Source of the DNA: Styela clava
Taxonomy: Eukaryota > Chordata > Ascidiacea > Stolidobranchia > Styelidae
Assembly: GCF_964204865.1 (NCBI RefSeq)
Contig: NC_135263.1
Coordinates: 12,941,426 to 13,005,425 of the forward strand
Length of the DNA: 64,000 nucleotides
Reading direction: 5' to 3'
Shown here: piece by piece, positions 51,590 through 63,600 of the stretch
How positions within the stretch are numbered: position 1 is the first letter of the stretch
Layout of the letters: the number at the start of each line of letters is the position of its first letter
Notes under the pieces: model-generated
Told to the model about the DNA's origin: nothing
Seen by the model: only the letters and a program-made list of their open reading frames with translations
Databases searched by the model: none
Program-made: the position numbers and the translations under genes

Positions 51590-51850
51590 CGTTATAGTGG
51601 CGTATAATGCCCGACAAAATGTACAGTCGTTCAAAACGCGCAATCTCGCGCGCCGGTGCGTATAAAAAATCTGATTTTCACAATCCATTCGCGTTGCAAC
51701 TCGTCGCGTAATGTTGCGTCACTTACGCCGCCGTACCCACGGTCTTCCTCTAGAACTTTCGGATTTCGCAACAACCGTGTATAAAGGCGTAATGTTCTCC
51801 AGCACGCGCTCAATATTGCTTCGTATCTTTCCACGTTTGTATTGTGCCGG
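51590..51850. repeat. CpG-rich block of unknown origin
   Basis: Noticeably richer in CG dinucleotides than its surroundings (ACGCGCAATCTCGCGCGCCG and TCACTTACGCCGCCGTACCC). The minus strand is open for 67 codons (51834-51631), and the duplicate at 61693-61490 keeps this frame with one residue changed. With a duplication this young that is weak evidence for coding. It could be a DNA-transposon remnant or a CpG-rich promoter; I do not recognise the encoded peptide. Confidence 0.35.
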
Positions 51851-52085
51851 CTGTCACGTAAAAATTCAAGTAATTATTTCTATTTGATTTATTTTGGTCA
51901 TAATCATGATATTAGAATATTTTAAAGAAAATATTATTCGAATTTAGTGAAGGTATGCGAGTTATGTAGAATTGAACGCCTGCGCAACGCGATATTATAT
52001 AGTTAGCGAGTTGCTTGTTGAAAAGAAACTTCACTGCTTCAAGAAACGTCCGCAGAAATCCATGCCAGGTGGCATTAGTTAAAAA

Positions 52086-52528
52086 CAGAGGTGCGCAACA
52101 TTATTTGTCGGTGGGCCATATAACCAACTTCTGACATCTAGCTGGGCGCACAAAGAAATTAGTTTTTCCATGTACACAAGGAATTAAAAAATTCCCACAA
52201 TGCAAAATTTTATTTATTTGATATTTTAGTGGGACACTTGGATTTTCGAGTTTTTACATACTTTGTTAACATCAGCTTCGACAGCAGTTAGAATTTTATA
52301 CTTGATGTGTGACAAGGGCTGCACTAAATGGCTTGGCCGCGTTGTGACTCGTGGACTGCCTGTAAAGACCCCTGATCTCTCCTGCGTACAATAAACGTGT
52401 ACTGAAGTCGGGTAGTAAACATCATCATTTTGGACACCAGATTATCACAGTTTCGACTGTATTTCAATTATTAAGTTAGCGTTCGGGAGAATAGGCTTTA
52501 CGCTATACAGCCTCATGTTGCGCCACGG
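52086..52528. mobile_element. hAT-like non-autonomous element
   Basis: Starts CAGAGGTGCGCAACA and ends TGTTGCGCCACGG, imperfect inverted termini of the CAGxGGTxxxxAAC kind typical of hAT elements, about 440 bp apart, with GGGCCATATA close to the left end. No transposase is encoded and no 8-bp target duplication was clear. The duplicated unit carries a second copy at about 61947-62390. Confidence 0.35.
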
Positions 52529-53004
52529 CTTCGTCCTTTGTATTGAAAATACAGTCACCTCTCAAAACCAAGTCTATTTGAATATAGGAGCAAATTTAAT
52601 TCAGGAAATAATCCAAAACTTTCATACATTAAGATAAGAAAGACAATGTAGTAGTCTGTAGCAACATACAGGCAGTGAAGTAGTATATGTATGTATAGAG
52701 GAAGGACATGAAATTAGAAGATCAGAAGTAACTTTTTTTAAATGACGAAAAATTATTTTTATAATTATTTCCTAACTTTTTCATATGAAATTTGCCAAAG
52801 AAAAAACAATTAGTTAGTTAGTGATATTAGAATTGGAACATAGAATAGATATTAGAATTGATATTAGAACTAAACAAAAATATCAAATTAAGCGACTTCT
52901 TACAGATGTTTTTCTTGCTTCTTTATCTAGTTATTGTGATGAACCCAACACCTATATCCGATAATTTATATGGTTTCAGACAAATAGTCATACAACTAAA
53001 ATTT

Positions 53005-53651
53005 ATCAATAAAAAAAATGATAATAACCATACAAATTTTGACACTTCAACTAACATACTTTGGTTTCATTAGGTCAAGTGAATCTTATTGAGTAAGAGT
53101 ACAGGGGATATATGATAGATGTTAAGCAAACAAAATTGCCATTTAAATTCCATATATGTATTTAAATGTCTGTATCAGTATTTTATCTTTCAAGTCGTGT
53201 ATGACTTAACAATAATGAGTGTAAGACCCTCTTTTAGCAAATATTTGATAATGTTCATTAGGAAACAATCATGTAACACCGCCGCTAAAAAATGCCGTTA
53301 AAAAGGAATATAAAAGTATCACTCAATGGTAACATTTTTTCAATCACATTCGATTTCATTACTCAAAAGAGAAAAACGTAGAAAAGGCAAACGCCGAAAT
53401 AAAAGAAAACGGTTGCGCACCAAAGAAAAAGCGGAAAAGAAGCAAAAACTCAACAGAATAAGAAAAAGAAATAAAAAAAGAAAAACTCAAGATAAAGAAA
53501 AACTCCTAATATGAAAATATAGGCTAATTAATACAATTATTTGTACATTGCAGTGGGGATATTAAGTTTTAGAAACTGTAGCTACTTTCTGCATTAAAAA
53601 GTTGTCATTTTTTTCTTATATATTGTGTTTTTTAAGATGGCCTATTTAAAA
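53005..53651. repeat. Intergenic block, interrupted copy, left part
   Basis: Left part of the second copy of the block at 46793-48165. It stops at GATGGCCTATTTAAAA, where the composite element begins, and resumes at 56437. The lysine-rich low-complexity frame recurs at 53326-53514; it is low complexity and not called as a gene. Confidence 0.65.
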
Positions 53652-54322
53652 ACAAGAGAGCAATGATCATATATGGAAATATATGGACACGCAGAACAAT
53701 TCCCCAAAAATCATATGCGGTGACCAACGACTAACATACCGGCGGTGACTTACCAGTACCTGTATCGGGGTACCGTGACGGTACAGGGACTGTCATAGAT
53801 ATTTTAGGTCCTGTGACAATTGAAACATCAGTTGAAATATCTCGTGATATGAGTCAATTATGTACCGTATTATCGGATCAGGTACCGAACCACAGTCAAA
53901 CATTTCACATAAAAACGTTACTAAATAACATGCGTCAACTTAACACCAGCCGAATCGAGGTACAATTTTTGGTACAGTGACTGTCATAGCCGTTTAGGGC
54001 TGATGAACAATTCGACTACACGGACAACTCACCAGGCCTAGGGTGGTGTAGCCCGTCTGCGGACAATTTCATTCAAACCGCTATAAAACAAAAACCAATA
54101 TATCTAACCCGTTAATTTTTTCACCGTGGGTGCATTGGCGGCATTTATTCTACACGCTAAACCTCGTATTAACTTTCTACGACAAAGGGTTAAAGCTATA
54201 CAAATCCCCAAAGTACGGCACTCGAAAGACGTATTTGCGACCGAACGACCAGTGTGCGACCACGGATTTCAAGCCTTGATCATCGTTTCTGCTGCGTCGA
54301 GACTATCGCATACGCAGCCATA

Positions 54323-54860
54323 CAGCAATCAAACAGACAAAACACGGTGGTCGCAAATTGGTTGACAAAGATATTATCGACGTATTAGGATAGGATTTAC
54401 ATATTTATCCCGGGGGAGAGAAGTAACTATCAAAGATGGTTAACAAAACTCTACCCACCTGCCAAGTTTCATCTTTTTATCTCTTATATTTGTATGGATT
54501 TTCAAGCTTTTGACAGCTACGAGTTAGTTCAGTGTCACCGCTTTCTGACCGTCATATATTTCAAGAACACGGTTATTTCGAACAAAACTCGTTAAATTAT
54601 AAACAAAGCACCACATCACAGCAATCAAACAGACGAAAACACGGTGGTCGCAAATTGGTTGACAAAGATATTATCGACGTATCGGAAATGCACACCCCCT
54701 ATTCCCCCTCCTTCATATGTAGAAACGCGAAACCTTCAAATAAGGTTAAAAGAAACACAACTCTACCCACCTGCCAAGTTTCATCTTTTTATTTCTCATA
54801 TTTGTATGGATTTTCAAGCTTTTGACAGCTACGAGTTAGTTCAGTGTCACCGCGCTGTGT
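54323..54860 (+). repeat. Tandem repeat of about 297 bp, two units
   Basis: CAGCAATCAAACAGAC occurs at 54323 and 54619, and both are followed by ACACGGTGGTCGCAAATTGG, TGACAAAGATATTATCGACG and later CTACCCACCTGCCAAGTTTC. The units differ by small indels. Confidence 0.85.
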
Positions 54861-55350
54861 TACGGTACCAGAACTTCTCTATCTTTAGAAGGTCCTGTCT
54901 TGTGACAGCGTGAATTGAAATTGCAAGATGGTCCGTTGGACACAAAATGGCGTCCTATATCCGAGAACGTTTAGTGACGTCATAGCAAACAAAAACAAAT
55001 CTTACAGAGCTAACAGAAATATTTGAAATAAATAAAAGTAATAGCCTTCTGGAGAAAAATTTCATCTTCAACCACTGAAAATTTCAAAGCAATTAGTCCA
55101 GTAATCAAAGAGAAAAGCGACTTTTTAAAAACGTGTCAAAGAACAAGAATAAGAACAAGAACAAGAGAGCTATGCTCAAATATATGGACACGTAGAGTCA
55201 CATAATTTTGATGACGTCATAGCAAAAAAAAAAGTAATAGCCTTCTGGAGAAAATTTTTATCTTTAACCACTAAAAATTTCAAAGCAATTGGTCCAGTAT
55301 TCGAAGAGAAAAGCGACTTTTTAAAAACGTGTCAAGCGGTACTGAGTTAG

Positions 55351-55960
55351 CAGTCAGGCAGCATCTTACCTGTACACTGTAGGCCATATACGGTAATTGA
55401 TCACAGAACAGTTGTTCCCTTGCAAATTTTATGTTGTTTACACTTTAGGACAGATAATTGATCACAGAACAATTCTTCCCTTTCAAATTTTATGTTGTTT
55501 CCAGTAGACTCTCATCAAAATAAACAAATATAGTAGGCTACAAGTGCTACAACGCTTGCATTACTGCACTGGTAGGACCGTGAAAGAATAAGTTACGGTA
55601 ATTTCATTGTGGTAAGACACCGGTACCGGCACCAGTACCAGTATCGTACTTACGTACTGAGCTACCAGTACCGGTTAGCAGTCAGCCAGCATCTTACCTG
55701 TACACTGTAGGCCATATACGGTAATTGATCACAGAACAGTTGTTCCCTTGCAAATTTTATGTTGTTTACACTTTAGGACAGATAATTGATCACAGAACAA
55801 TTCTTCCCTTTTAAATTTTATGTTGTTTTCAGTAGACTCTCATCAAAATAAACAAATATAGTAGGCTACAAGTGTTTCATTGTGGTAAGACACCGGTACC
55901 GGCACCAGTACCAGTATCGTACTTACGTACTGAGCTACCAGTACCGGTACCGAACCTGTA
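55351..55960 (+). repeat. Tandem repeat of about 328 bp, two units
   Basis: CAGTCAGGCAGCATCTTACC at 55351 recurs as CAGTCAGCCAGCATCTTACC at 55679, followed in both by TACGGTAATTGATCACAGAA, a diverged second ATAATTGATCACAGAACAAT subunit and an ACCGGTACCGGCACCAGTAC stretch. The second unit lacks about 60 bp. Confidence 0.85.
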
Positions 55961-56340
55961 GGTCTGATATTCCGTTCCGCATACGATAGGCTATAAAACT
56001 TGCATTGCAGCATTAGTAATACCGCGGAAGGAATAAGTCAATTTCACTGCGTTACGGTACCGGTACCTACAGTAGCTGTAGTACTGAGCAAGACAATCGA
56101 TCGCGAAACCGCTTGAAATAAGTGTAAAACAGTGTTCCCATGAGTAAAAATAAATACCGCGAAATTTTGTATGAAATATCATATCTCATAGGATTCATAT
56201 AAAATTTAAGAATAAACAAAAGTAATAGCCTTCTAGCGAAAAAATTAATCTTTAACCACTGAAAATTTCAAAGCAATTGGTCCAGTATTCGAAGAGAAAA
56301 GCGACTTTTTAAAAACGTGTCAAAGAACAAGAACAAGAAC

Positions 56341-56432
56341 AACAACATAATATTGAAACGATCGTTATGTCCACTACGTGTCCAACAACAACAACATAAT
56401 ATTGAAACGATCGTTATGTCCACTACGTGTCC
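56341..56432 (+). repeat. Short tandem duplication at the end of the composite element
   Basis: CAACAACATAATATTGAAAC plus GATCGTTATGTCCACTACGT occurs twice in a row, a duplication of about 46 bp at the 3' terminus of the dispersed element. Confidence 0.85.
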
Positions 56433-56436
56433 AATA

Positions 56437-57140
56437 ACAGGTGTATTGGGTAACATCTCAAAAGTTATCACATTATGTATTGTACAATCAGGCTTGTTAC
56501 CATACAGAAACTAACACAATTTGCATCCGCCAGTATGCATAAACCTAATGTAATTTATAGCATTGAATTTATCAAAATAAGTAATCTGGAGGTTTTGAAC
56601 TACAATAAAGTCGTCTACAATGTGTCTATACAGGCAGACAACATGCCATATAAACAATATATATATTTGAATGAATTAAACGGAATTTTGCTGTACACCG
56701 TTATATAGCTTGAGGGAGGTTTATATTCATTGGATTTCTAAAATTTTAACTTGGGAATGTTCAATTAACAAACACTTAGTATCCTCAGCTTGTATTTTCA
56801 ATACACTTCTACGATTTGTGTGCGATTTAAATAAGCTGAAATTATATTTGACAATTGCTCAAGTGACAACTTTTATTTACGAAACGTCGAATACATGTTT
56901 TTCTTGAATATCTCGGACGAGGCTAAGCCTACACAGATACCGTAATGTATCAATCTTTACATTTTCATTGTTAAACTTTTTTATTATTCATATTATATGT
57001 CAAAACAAGTAAAAAAAAATGCGTTGGAAAAGGACTCTTCTCACTATTGACGTACGAAGACAGTAACCCAAATCCGATTCCAGCCTGTTGAAACCGCCGG
57101 CTTGTGCAATGTAGCGCAACGTGATAACAGCACGAGTCAC
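56437..57140. repeat. Intergenic block, interrupted copy, right part
   Basis: Resumes the match to 47462-48165: GTGTATTGGGTAACATCTCA against GTTGTATTATGTAACATTTC, then ATTGTACAATC, TTTGCATCCGCCA and so on. It lies about 1.7 kb upstream of gene C. Confidence 0.65.
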
Positions 57141-58888
57141 AGTGCGGGCTTCTGGAACTTTCGGAAAGTTTCACACCGTCCCGTAGCTTTCAACTTTGGG
57201 TTGCGCTGGGTGTCAGGTAAAAATTCAGTATTTACATTCAGAGTATTTATAATTTAATTACTTTCATAGATTGAGATATAATGAAAAGGGTAGTAGTCTG
57301 CAGCAACGTACAGGCAGTGACATAGTATATAAATGTGGACATAGAAGGACAAAAAATTATAATATCAGAAGTAACTTTTTTTCTAATGGGATAATTTCAA
57401 AAGGACAAAAAATTATATTTTCTATTTTTACCATATGAAATTTGCCAAAGAAACGGTTATTTCGATGTAGTGTAAGTTCAAGTTGTCTGTTCTGTATAGT
57501 TCCCAAATACCTAAAATAAAATGTAGCCTATACATAGACAGCAAAGATGTATGAAATGTATATTTGGTCGGTATCTATATTGATATTAGAATTAGTTTAG
57601 AAATAACATAAATTTAGAATATAGAACACACACAAAATATTCCCAATTATATTGTTGTGCTATATATATATATATTTTTTAGAGTCATAAAAATAGGAAA
57701 TGATGCTAGGTAGCAATCAAGATCAAAGTATCCTTTATGTTATTCGACATATTATAGGTAACAAATATGTCTGGGTCAGCGATGACATGTTACTTCTTTG
57801 AGTTTTTTTTTCTCTAAATGAAGCAAAAATTTTTATAGAAATGAAAAAATTAGATAAAATAGGGATATATTTTATGTAAATAGAAACTTTCCTTTTTTGT
57901 AAAATACGTAAAATTATAAAATAAAGAAAAGTGATATCACACATGAACCAGGAAATTGCTAACCAGAAACCGAATTACACTTCATAATATTTTGTTTTAT
58001 GTAGATCTTTCTCATGTCACCAGCAAACCCGACATCATAATATCCGTTTCCACACCAGAGGCGAGGAGAGGGGCGTGGCCAATTACGATTTAATAAAATT
58101 ATCATTTCAACTTTTTAAATGAACGCTTACGTTAAAAAAAGGTATAATAATTCTTGGATTCGATGTTTCTTAGACAAATTAGCATAGGCTACCTATAAAT
58201 CGATATTTTTTCACTCTTTTTGTTGTTTTCAAGGTTAGGGTGGTAGGTTTTTCAAATTTAGAATTGAAAATGAACAGAACAAAATTGATTGTTAGGGCTT
58301 CATCCTATAAATTTCAGTCTACCTTGTTTATAACCTTTAACCTTTTTTTTCTAATTTATTGAATATTGCTCAAGAAAATCAGTAGTGAGTTAGAAACCCA
58401 GAAAACACCGTTTGTGCGCGTAGGATTATGCATGACAACGTTGGTCCCAAGCAGAAGCAAATTTTCTCAAACTAAAATCGCGTGACAACAATGGGCCACG
58501 AGGCGGCGATGGGGGAGGAGAAATGCGCCTCGTATTTCGCATTTGCTCGAACAACGGTTATTGAACGAGACGTTAGTAGAATTTCTCACGCGTTTGAGCA
58601 AAGAGTTGACAATTTTTAGGATGGGTATAAAAAGTCGATTTGGACCATCGAAGAGAAAGGGTTTGGGAAATCCGACCCTGCTCTTGCATCTAGTGTTCTC
58701 GCCTCAACTGCCCATTACCAAAACTAAATTTGATCACGATGCTCTTGTGTAGCAAATGTGAAAAGAAAATAATTTCATTTTTGTGTAACATCTTTATGAT
58801 CTGTCAACATTTTTATCTCATAAGCACTGTTCTTATTTAGATAGTCTTATATTTAACCCCTCTACTCCAATTCACATATTTTTGCACC
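57141..58888. other. Spacer upstream of gene C
   Basis: No supportable gene. A TA dinucleotide tract lies at about 57661-57677. A CG-rich patch near 58490-58545 sits by an open frame at 58543-58752 that has no recognisable domain and an unclear start. Confidence 0.4.
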
Positions 58889-60169
58889 ATGGCGTTTAAT
58901 ATATGGACTGAATTGATATTTCTTGCTTCTATCAATATGCTCTGCGATGCATCATCTTTGAAAATTAAGGTGAAATATTTTATATTTTTAACCACTAAAC
59001 ATAGTCTTAATAACAAAGCAACTGAAAATGTTGCAGATTTTATTCCAAGTTTTATTCCACGGGTATAAACTTCGCTACATGGCAAGGTGGTTAAAGTCGA
59101 AAAAGCTGTAGTTGAACTGAAAGTATATATCAATCGGCATTCAAACTTGCTCTGCTCAAACCTTCCATGCGAAAAACACAGCTGGTTTTCGAACTTCAGT
59201 AAGCAGTAACATAAAGCAATTAAATCCTATTGAACAATAACATATTTTATTATAGATCGGCGACCCTTGCGGAATTCCTCATGGATCTGGAAGATGGATG
59301 AACAAAAATAACACATTTGGGTGTGATCAGTGTGATGCAGGCGAATATTGGGATTCGTATAATAACACATGTTCGCCGTGCACTGGTTCACTGACCAGCT
59401 GCAAACCAAATGTATTATCAAGTTCTTGCAGTCACCATTGGAGGTGAGTATAGTTTTCGATTAGTTTATGTTTCCATAATCATCGATTACTTTACCAATA
59501 CACGCGTGTACGATACACTCGTAATAATGCAGCAGAGCTGACATAAAAAATTGGCTTCTTTGACACCAAGCCCGGTTCACGAGTCTTAATCCCAAGCATT
59601 TAACTGAATAACCGAAATACTCAAATAAGTGCGCTTTCGTACATAAACCCCTTTATTGGGAGTAATGGTAACTGTAGCAGTATTTTTAGCTTTCATTTGG
59701 ACAGTAACATTATCGGAACCAAAAAACAAACTATTTTTCTCAACGTTATAGGGATTGTGAGACCACGTCACCCAGCACAACTACAAGAAATGTGTCAACT
59801 GATAAACCAGTGATCAATACTTCGTTGAATATTCACAGCACGGCGTCAGTTGAACATATCACCAGTCCAACATCCACCAAAGAAATAACCAATGCGAATA
59901 TTAGGCCAATTACTTCGGCCTCGTTTCAGTCGTCTTTTACTTCAAGCACAACTGTGAAAACCAGTGTTGAACACAGCGAAAAAACACATTTAGAGCCATG
60001 GGTTTACATTATTATAGTACTGGGGTTAATATTTCTCATTGTCAGTATTGCTATTTTAATATTTAGAGTATATAAACATCGCACATCGCAGCAAAGTAGG
60101 CCTCCAAATGATACACTAGACAACCTGACTGATTCTGGCGAAAAGTTGCTCGAAAACAGCCAATCTTGA
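58889..60169 (+). CDS. TNFR-like receptor C with one cysteine-rich module
   Basis: Three exons: 58889-58969, 59256-59443 and 59752-60169; 228 aa. Exon 1 is a signal peptide (LIFLASINMLCDASS). Exon 2, phase 0 to 2 as in A and B, encodes a module with cysteines 32, 50, 53, 66, 69, 76 and 85; the core CDAGEYWDSYNNTCSPC has the exact C-x12-C-x2-C spacing of BCMA and TACI modules, and the extra C76 adds to that likeness. C92 is at the start of exon 3. Exon 3 continues with a Ser/Thr-rich stalk, one membrane segment (about 174-194) and a 34-residue tail (RVYKHRTSQQSRPP...) without a death domain. It lies inside the 9.85-kb duplicated unit, so a second copy is expected beyond the window. Probable role: cell-surface receptor of TNFR type; ligand and signalling unknown. 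Confidence 0.75.
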
Positions 60170-60242
60170 AAGCCCGATATCTGATTTCAAAAATATTACT
60201 CGTGTTTATCATTGCTAATGAGAGTACACTAAATATATTTGA

Positions 60243-60248
60243 AATAAA
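60243..60248 (+). terminator. Poly(A) signal of gene C
   Basis: AATAAA 73 nt after the stop codon at 60167-60169. It lies just past the duplication junction; in the first unit the same word is within the last intron of gene B. Confidence 0.35.
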
Positions 60249-60333
60249 TCAAAGTATTGAATTAACTCTAAGTTTCATATATATTCCTAGCGTATCTATC
60301 TAAATTAATTGAAATATGAATTTTACTCTTTAG

Positions 60334-60662
60334 CCTCAACACAGACACTTACGAGAAGTACAGATAACAGAAATTCAACTACAGGATATCGGCCCACAAC
60401 TACTCAAGTGTTCACAAAACCAATAAACATTCTTACAGATACAGCTTTAAACCCAACTCGAGAGACAAACATAGTGACTGAAAAGACCTTTAATTTGACA
60501 ATATTCCACTTAAGCATGGGGGTTTCATTTTTAGTTGTTATGGCAATATCCTTGATAGCTATTTTTTCATCAAGCTTTGCATATCAAAACAACGACAAAA
60601 CAATCCAAGACGAGTAAGTCAGAGTGTACTTCGCGTTACTTTGAACACCACGTCTATATGAT
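60334..60662 (+). pseudogene. Orphan, frameshifted copy of the last exon of gene B
   Basis: Copy of exon 50456-50784 with its TTTAG acceptor, Thr-rich stalk and membrane segment. A run of seven T at the end of the membrane segment is six T here, so the cytoplasmic tail is read in another frame and stops at 60615-60617. None of gene B's upstream exons accompany it, because the duplication began inside the intron before it. Gene C's exons do not have the phase needed to join it. It is most likely dead. Confidence 0.75.
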
Positions 60663-63600
60663 AAAACTTTAAGAATAGAAATATTACACCTATCACACAA
60701 TGTTTATGGCTGCCACTTTGAGAGTTTGATAAAACCATTTTATCAGATTTAAAATCATATCAATTGACCGATAACTGGTTTGAAGTTTAACGCCCGAGTC
60801 ATCTTCGTGTAATTATATGTTTTCAAGCTTTAACGTCCGAACTCAACAATTTGCGTATATATCCTTTTTTTAAGCATTAACGCCCAAATTCTTCGAATTA
60901 GTGTCTTATTATAACTTATAACACCGAGCCCGTTGGATCATTTTATTGCTGGTAATGTGATTGTATGGGGGGCAACAGACTCTGATGTCCCCAAAAGGTC
61001 ATGCACCAAAGCATCTGTCTATTTATTGTTTATATGCGTTTGCTATATATATGGTGTGTTTTGTGGTTTGACGAATGCAATAAACTCTCTCTCTTGCTAT
61101 GTGAATGTTATAACGTTTATAATATGGGACTACATGAGTTGCCTGTATTATTAAAAGTGATAGCAATTTTGAGTGCCTTGTCTTCAAAAGGTAGTAATGT
61201 GGAAAGATCGCTATGAAGTGAAATTAAATTCAAGATTTTAATTATATATACGTAAGGTTAAAGGACGACGGTTATTTGCGACAGCAATTTTGATGACTTG
61301 TGTGGTACAAATGTACATAAAGCGCACTTACCATTTAATATAAACCTCTGATAAGTCAAAATTAAGAGTTTCGAACGCTTTGATAATCATGAGCAAATTC
61401 TCATGATGTCATTCCCGTCCCTTATCTGACTACCTCATTCAAATATTTCGTTATGGTGGCGTATAATGCCCGACAAAATGTACAGTCGTTCAAAACGCGC
61501 AATCTCGCGCGCCGGTGCGTATAAAAAATCTGATTTTCACAATCCATTCGCGTTGCAACTCGTCGCGTAATGTTGCGTCACTTACGCCGCCGTACCCACG
61601 GTCTTTCTCTAGAACTTTCGGATTTCGCAACAACCGTGTATAAAGGCGTAATGTTCTCCAGCACGCGCTCAATATTGCTTCGTATCTTTCCACGTTTGTA
61701 TTGTGCCGGCTGTCACGTAAAAATTCAAGTAATTATTTCTATTTGATTTATTTTGGTCATAATCATGATATTAGAATATTTTAGAGAAATATTATTCGAA
61801 TTTAGTGAAGGTATGCGAGTTATGTAGAATTGAACGCCTGCGCAACGCGATATTATATAGTTAGCGAGTTGCTTGTTGAAAAGAAACTTCACTGCTTCAA
61901 GAAACGTCCGCAGAAATCCATGCCAGGTGGCATTAGTTAAAAACAGAGGTGCGCAACATTATTTGTCGGTGGGCCATATAACCAACTTCTGACATCTAGC
62001 TGGGCGCACAAAGAAATTAGTTTTTCCATGTACACAAGGAATTAAAAAATTCCCACAATGCAAAATTTTATTTATTTGATATTTTAGTGGGACACTTGGA
62101 TTTTCGAGTTTTTACATAGTTTGTTAACATCAGCTTCGACAGCAGTAAGAATTTTATACTTGATGTGTGACAAGGGCTGCACTAAATGGCTTGGCCGCGT
62201 TGTGACTCGTGGACTGCCTGTAAAGACCCCTGATCTCTCCTGCGTACAATAAACGTGTACTGAAGTCGGGTAGTAAACACCATCATTTTGGACACCAGAT
62301 TATCACAGTTTCGACTGTATTTCAATTATTAAGTTAGCGTTCGGGAGAATAGGCTTTACGCTATACAGCCTCATGTTGCGCCACGGCTTCGTCCTTTGTA
62401 TTGAAAATACAGTCGTCTCTCAAAACCAAGTCTATTTGAATATAGGAGCAAATTTAATTCAGGAAATAATCCAAAACTTTCATACATTAAGATAAGAAAG
62501 ACAATGTAGTAGTCTGTAGCAACATACAGGCAGTGAAGTAGTATATGTATGTATAGAGGAAGGACATGAAATTAGAAGATCAGAAGTAACTTTTTTTAAA
62601 TGACGAAAAATTATTTTTATAATTATTTCCTAACTTTTTCATATGAAATTTGCCAAAAAAAAAACAATTAGTTAGTTAGTGATATTAGAATTGGAACATA
62701 GAATAGATATTAGATATTAGAATTGATATTAGAACTAAACAAAAATATCAAATTAAGCGACTTCTTACAGATGTTTTTCTTGCTTCTTTATCTAGTTATT
62801 GTGATGAACCCAACACCTATATCCGATAATTTATATGGTTTCAGACAAATAGTCATACAACTAAAATTTATCAATAAAAAAAATGATAATAACCATACAA
62901 ATTTTGACACTTCAACTAACATACTTTGGTTTCATTAAGTCAAGTGAATCTTATTGAGTAAGAGTACAGGGGATATATGATAGATGTTAAGCAAACAAAA
63001 TTGCCATTTAAATTCCATATATGTATTTAAATGTCTGTATCAGTATTTTATCTTTCAAGTCGTGTATGACTTAACAATAATGAGTGTAAGGCCCTCTTTT
63101 AGCAAATATTTGATAATGTTCATTAGGAAACAATCATGTAACACCGCCGCTAAAAAATGCCGTTAAAAAGGAATATAAAAGTATCACTCAATGGTAACAT
63201 TTTTTCAATCAGATTCGATTTCATTACTCAAAAGAGAAAAACGTAGAAAAGGCAAACGCCGAAATAAAAGAAAACGGTTGCGCACCAAAGAAAAAGCGGA
63301 AAAGAAGCAAAAACTGAACAGAATAAGAAAAAGAAAAAACTCAAGATAAAGAAAAACTCATAATATGAAAATATAGGCTAATTAATACAATTATTTGTAC
63401 ATTGCAGTGGGGATATTAAGTTTTAGAAACTGTAGCTACTTTCTGCATTAAAAAGTTGTCATTTTTTTCTTATATATTGTGTTTTTTAAGATGGCCTATT
63501 TAAAAACAAGAGAGCAATGATCAAATATATGGACACGCAGAACAATTCCCCAAAAATCATATGCGGTGACCAACGACTAACATACCGGCGGTGACTTACC

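Larger units (their letters stand above)
50363..54160. repeat. Start of the first unit of a 9.85-kb tandem duplication
   Basis: From GCTAATGAGAGTACACTAAA at 50363 onward the sequence repeats, with a few substitutions and small indels, from 60213 to the window end at 64000 (last match TTGGCGGCATTTATTCTACA at about 54143 and 63981). The spacing between copies is about 9.85 kb, so the unit is probably 50363-60212 in direct tandem. It takes in the last exon of gene B, the repeat-rich spacer and gene C. Confidence 0.85.
53652..56436. mobile_element. Composite repeat insertion of about 2.8 kb
   Basis: Begins ACAAGAGAGCAATGATCA and ends CACTACGTGTCCAATAACA, the same termini as the solo element at 25652-26258. 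It splits a block that is continuous at 47451-47470, so its borders are known by comparison. Inside are further partial copies of the element (about 55020-55140, 55160-55335 and 56200-56340), two local tandem duplications and GGTACC-rich palindromic stretches. No gene was found. A copy of its left end is at 63506-64000 in the duplicated unit. Confidence 0.7.

Noticed and set aside
53119..53301. 60-codon frame identical in both tandem units (62984-63166)
   Set aside because: Identity only reflects the recent duplication; the older copy of the block at 46.9 kb does not keep it as an equivalent frame.
54126..54913. Several overlapping open frames of 79-97 codons
   Set aside because: They fall within the tandem 297-bp repeat of the composite insertion and have no domain or splice support.
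55600..55960. CRISPR-like impression from repeated GGTACC-rich stretches
   Set aside because: The repeats are two long tandem units with internal palindromes, with no regular short repeats and unique spacers, and the DNA is eukaryotic.
58543..58752. Open frame of 69 codons upstream of gene C
   Set aside because: No domain, no signal peptide, uncertain start, next to a repeat-like CG-rich patch.
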